Origin: Calditrichia bacterium
GTDB lineage: Bacteria > Calditrichota > Calditrichia > RBG-13-44-9 > J042
Length of the DNA: 6,436 nt
Direction of reading: 5' to 3'
Assembly (NCBI GenBank): GCA_030430345.1
Contig: JAUIFT010000171.1
Location: 1-6,436, forward strand
How positions within the stretch are numbered: the stretch's first letter is position 1; each line of letters opens with the position of its first letter. The notes under the pieces are model-generated. The model was not told where the DNA came from and made no database searches. It saw only the letters and a program-made list of their open reading frames with translations. The translations under genes were made by a program, and so were the position numbers. Below, piece after piece: positions 6,045 through 6,436 of this stretch.

Positions 6045-6088
6045 TATAAAAAATATAAGGGTTTCGGGCCTTTAATTTCCCGAAACCC
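6045..6088 (-). terminator. Strong intrinsic terminator after the secreted-protein gene
   Basis: GGGTTTCGGG (minus strand, 6088-6079) pairs perfectly with CCCGAAACCC (6068-6059), a 10-bp stem around a 10-nt AT-rich loop. It is followed on the minus strand by TTATATTTTTTATA (6058-6045), a good T-rich tail. It starts 46 nt after the stop codon of the sorting-domain protein and points the same way, so it ends that transcript before the phosphatase region. Confidence 0.85.
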
Positions 6089-6134
6089 AAGTAGAAAAGA
6101 GAGGCTTACAAACAGAAAAATATTCAAGAACTGC

Positions 6135-6436
6135 TTATTTCAGTTTGATCATTTTCATAGATTTTGCAAAATTATTCACCGAGAGGCGGTAAAAATAAAT
6201 ACCGCTGGCACTTTCCATACCGTTAAGGTCTTTGCCATCCCAGCGTTTTTCATAATAGCCGGCTGCCAGAAAATCGTCCACAAGCGTAGCTACTTTTTGT
6301 CCCAAGACGTTGTAAATATTAACAGTTACCAATCCGGATTCAGCTAACTGGAATCGGATAAATGTTTCCGGGTTAAACGGATTGGGATAATTCTGTAACA
6401 GCTGATGATCATCCGGCACAAAAACATCTACATTTT
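6135..6436 (-). CDS. C-terminal end of a large secreted protein with a Por/type IX sorting domain (5' end outside window)
   Basis: The minus-strand frame stays open from the right edge to the TAA at 6137-6135, so this is the tail of a longer gene. The GTG at 6419-6417 in this frame is internal, not a real start, because the codons upstream read 'NVDVF' without a stop. The visible residues make a complete C-terminal sorting domain: 'LLQNYPNPFNPETFIRFQL', then 'GLVTVNIYNVLGQKVATLVD', 'AGYYEKRWDGKDLNG', 'ASGIYFYRL' and the basic end 'KMIKLK'. In Bacteroidota, domains of this type direct proteins through the type IX secretion system and are removed after export. The same pattern is widespread in Calditrichota-like genomes. 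The function of the cargo part cannot be judged. A strong terminator follows the stop. Confidence 0.9.
   Translation of the reverse strand, partial: NVDVFVPDDHQLLQNYPNPFNPETFIRFQLAESGLVTVNIYNVLGQKVATLVDDFLAAGYYEKRWDGKDLNGMESASGIYFYRLSVNNFAKSMKMIKLK

Noticed and set aside
6030..6347. 105-codon plus-strand open frame at the right side
   Set aside because: It is antisense to a clear sorting-domain protein and runs through its terminator hairpin.
6417..6419. GTG as the true start of a 94-residue protein
   Set aside because: The frame is open upstream to the window edge, and sorting domains occur only at the C-terminus of longer exported proteins.

Overview
The window most likely comes from a member of the FCB supergroup, with Calditrichota or a related candidate phylum the best guess. 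The main clue is the partial protein at the right edge. It ends in a Por/type IX-style C-terminal sorting domain of the 'NYPNPFNPET ... GIYFYRL' kind, which is common in Calditrichota, Ignavibacteria and relatives. A PEGA-domain Hanks kinase with a PP2C partner fits such lineages. The lineage is inferred from protein style only.

Layout, left to right. (1) Bases 1-254, minus strand: the 5' part of a MiaB-family radical-SAM methylthiotransferase, best matched to mtaB, running off the left edge. (2) A divergent intergenic region (255-412) with a possible leader hairpin. (3) Two plus-strand genes 65 bp apart: a small exported DUF3299-like protein (413-859) and an acyl-ACP thioesterase (925-1674). 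(4) Two large minus-strand genes. Their transcription order is a PP2C phosphatase with a membrane segment, TPRs and a C-terminal beta-sandwich (5742 to 3847), then a Hanks-type Ser/Thr kinase with a membrane segment and about four PEGA-type repeats (3652 or 3697 to 1700). The 149-bp gap between them holds a terminator-like hairpin and then a good sigma70-like promoter for the kinase. (5) A 392-bp gene-free stretch (5743-6134) with a perfect 10-bp inverted repeat and, at its right end, a strong minus-strand terminator. (6) Bases 6135-6436, minus strand: the C-terminal end of a large secreted protein that enters from the right edge.

The most interesting content is the kinase/phosphatase pair. 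Each protein has an N-terminal catalytic domain, one hydrophobic segment and a large C-terminal non-catalytic region. This suggests a membrane phosphosignalling couple in which both the writer and the eraser could sense something outside the cytoplasm. The phosphatase keeps the core metal-binding aspartates but has an unusual replacement of the 'ADGMGG' motif. The mtaB, DUF3299 and thioesterase genes look like ordinary neighbours with no clear functional tie to the pair. No RNA genes, CRISPR arrays, insertion sequences or tRNAs were seen.
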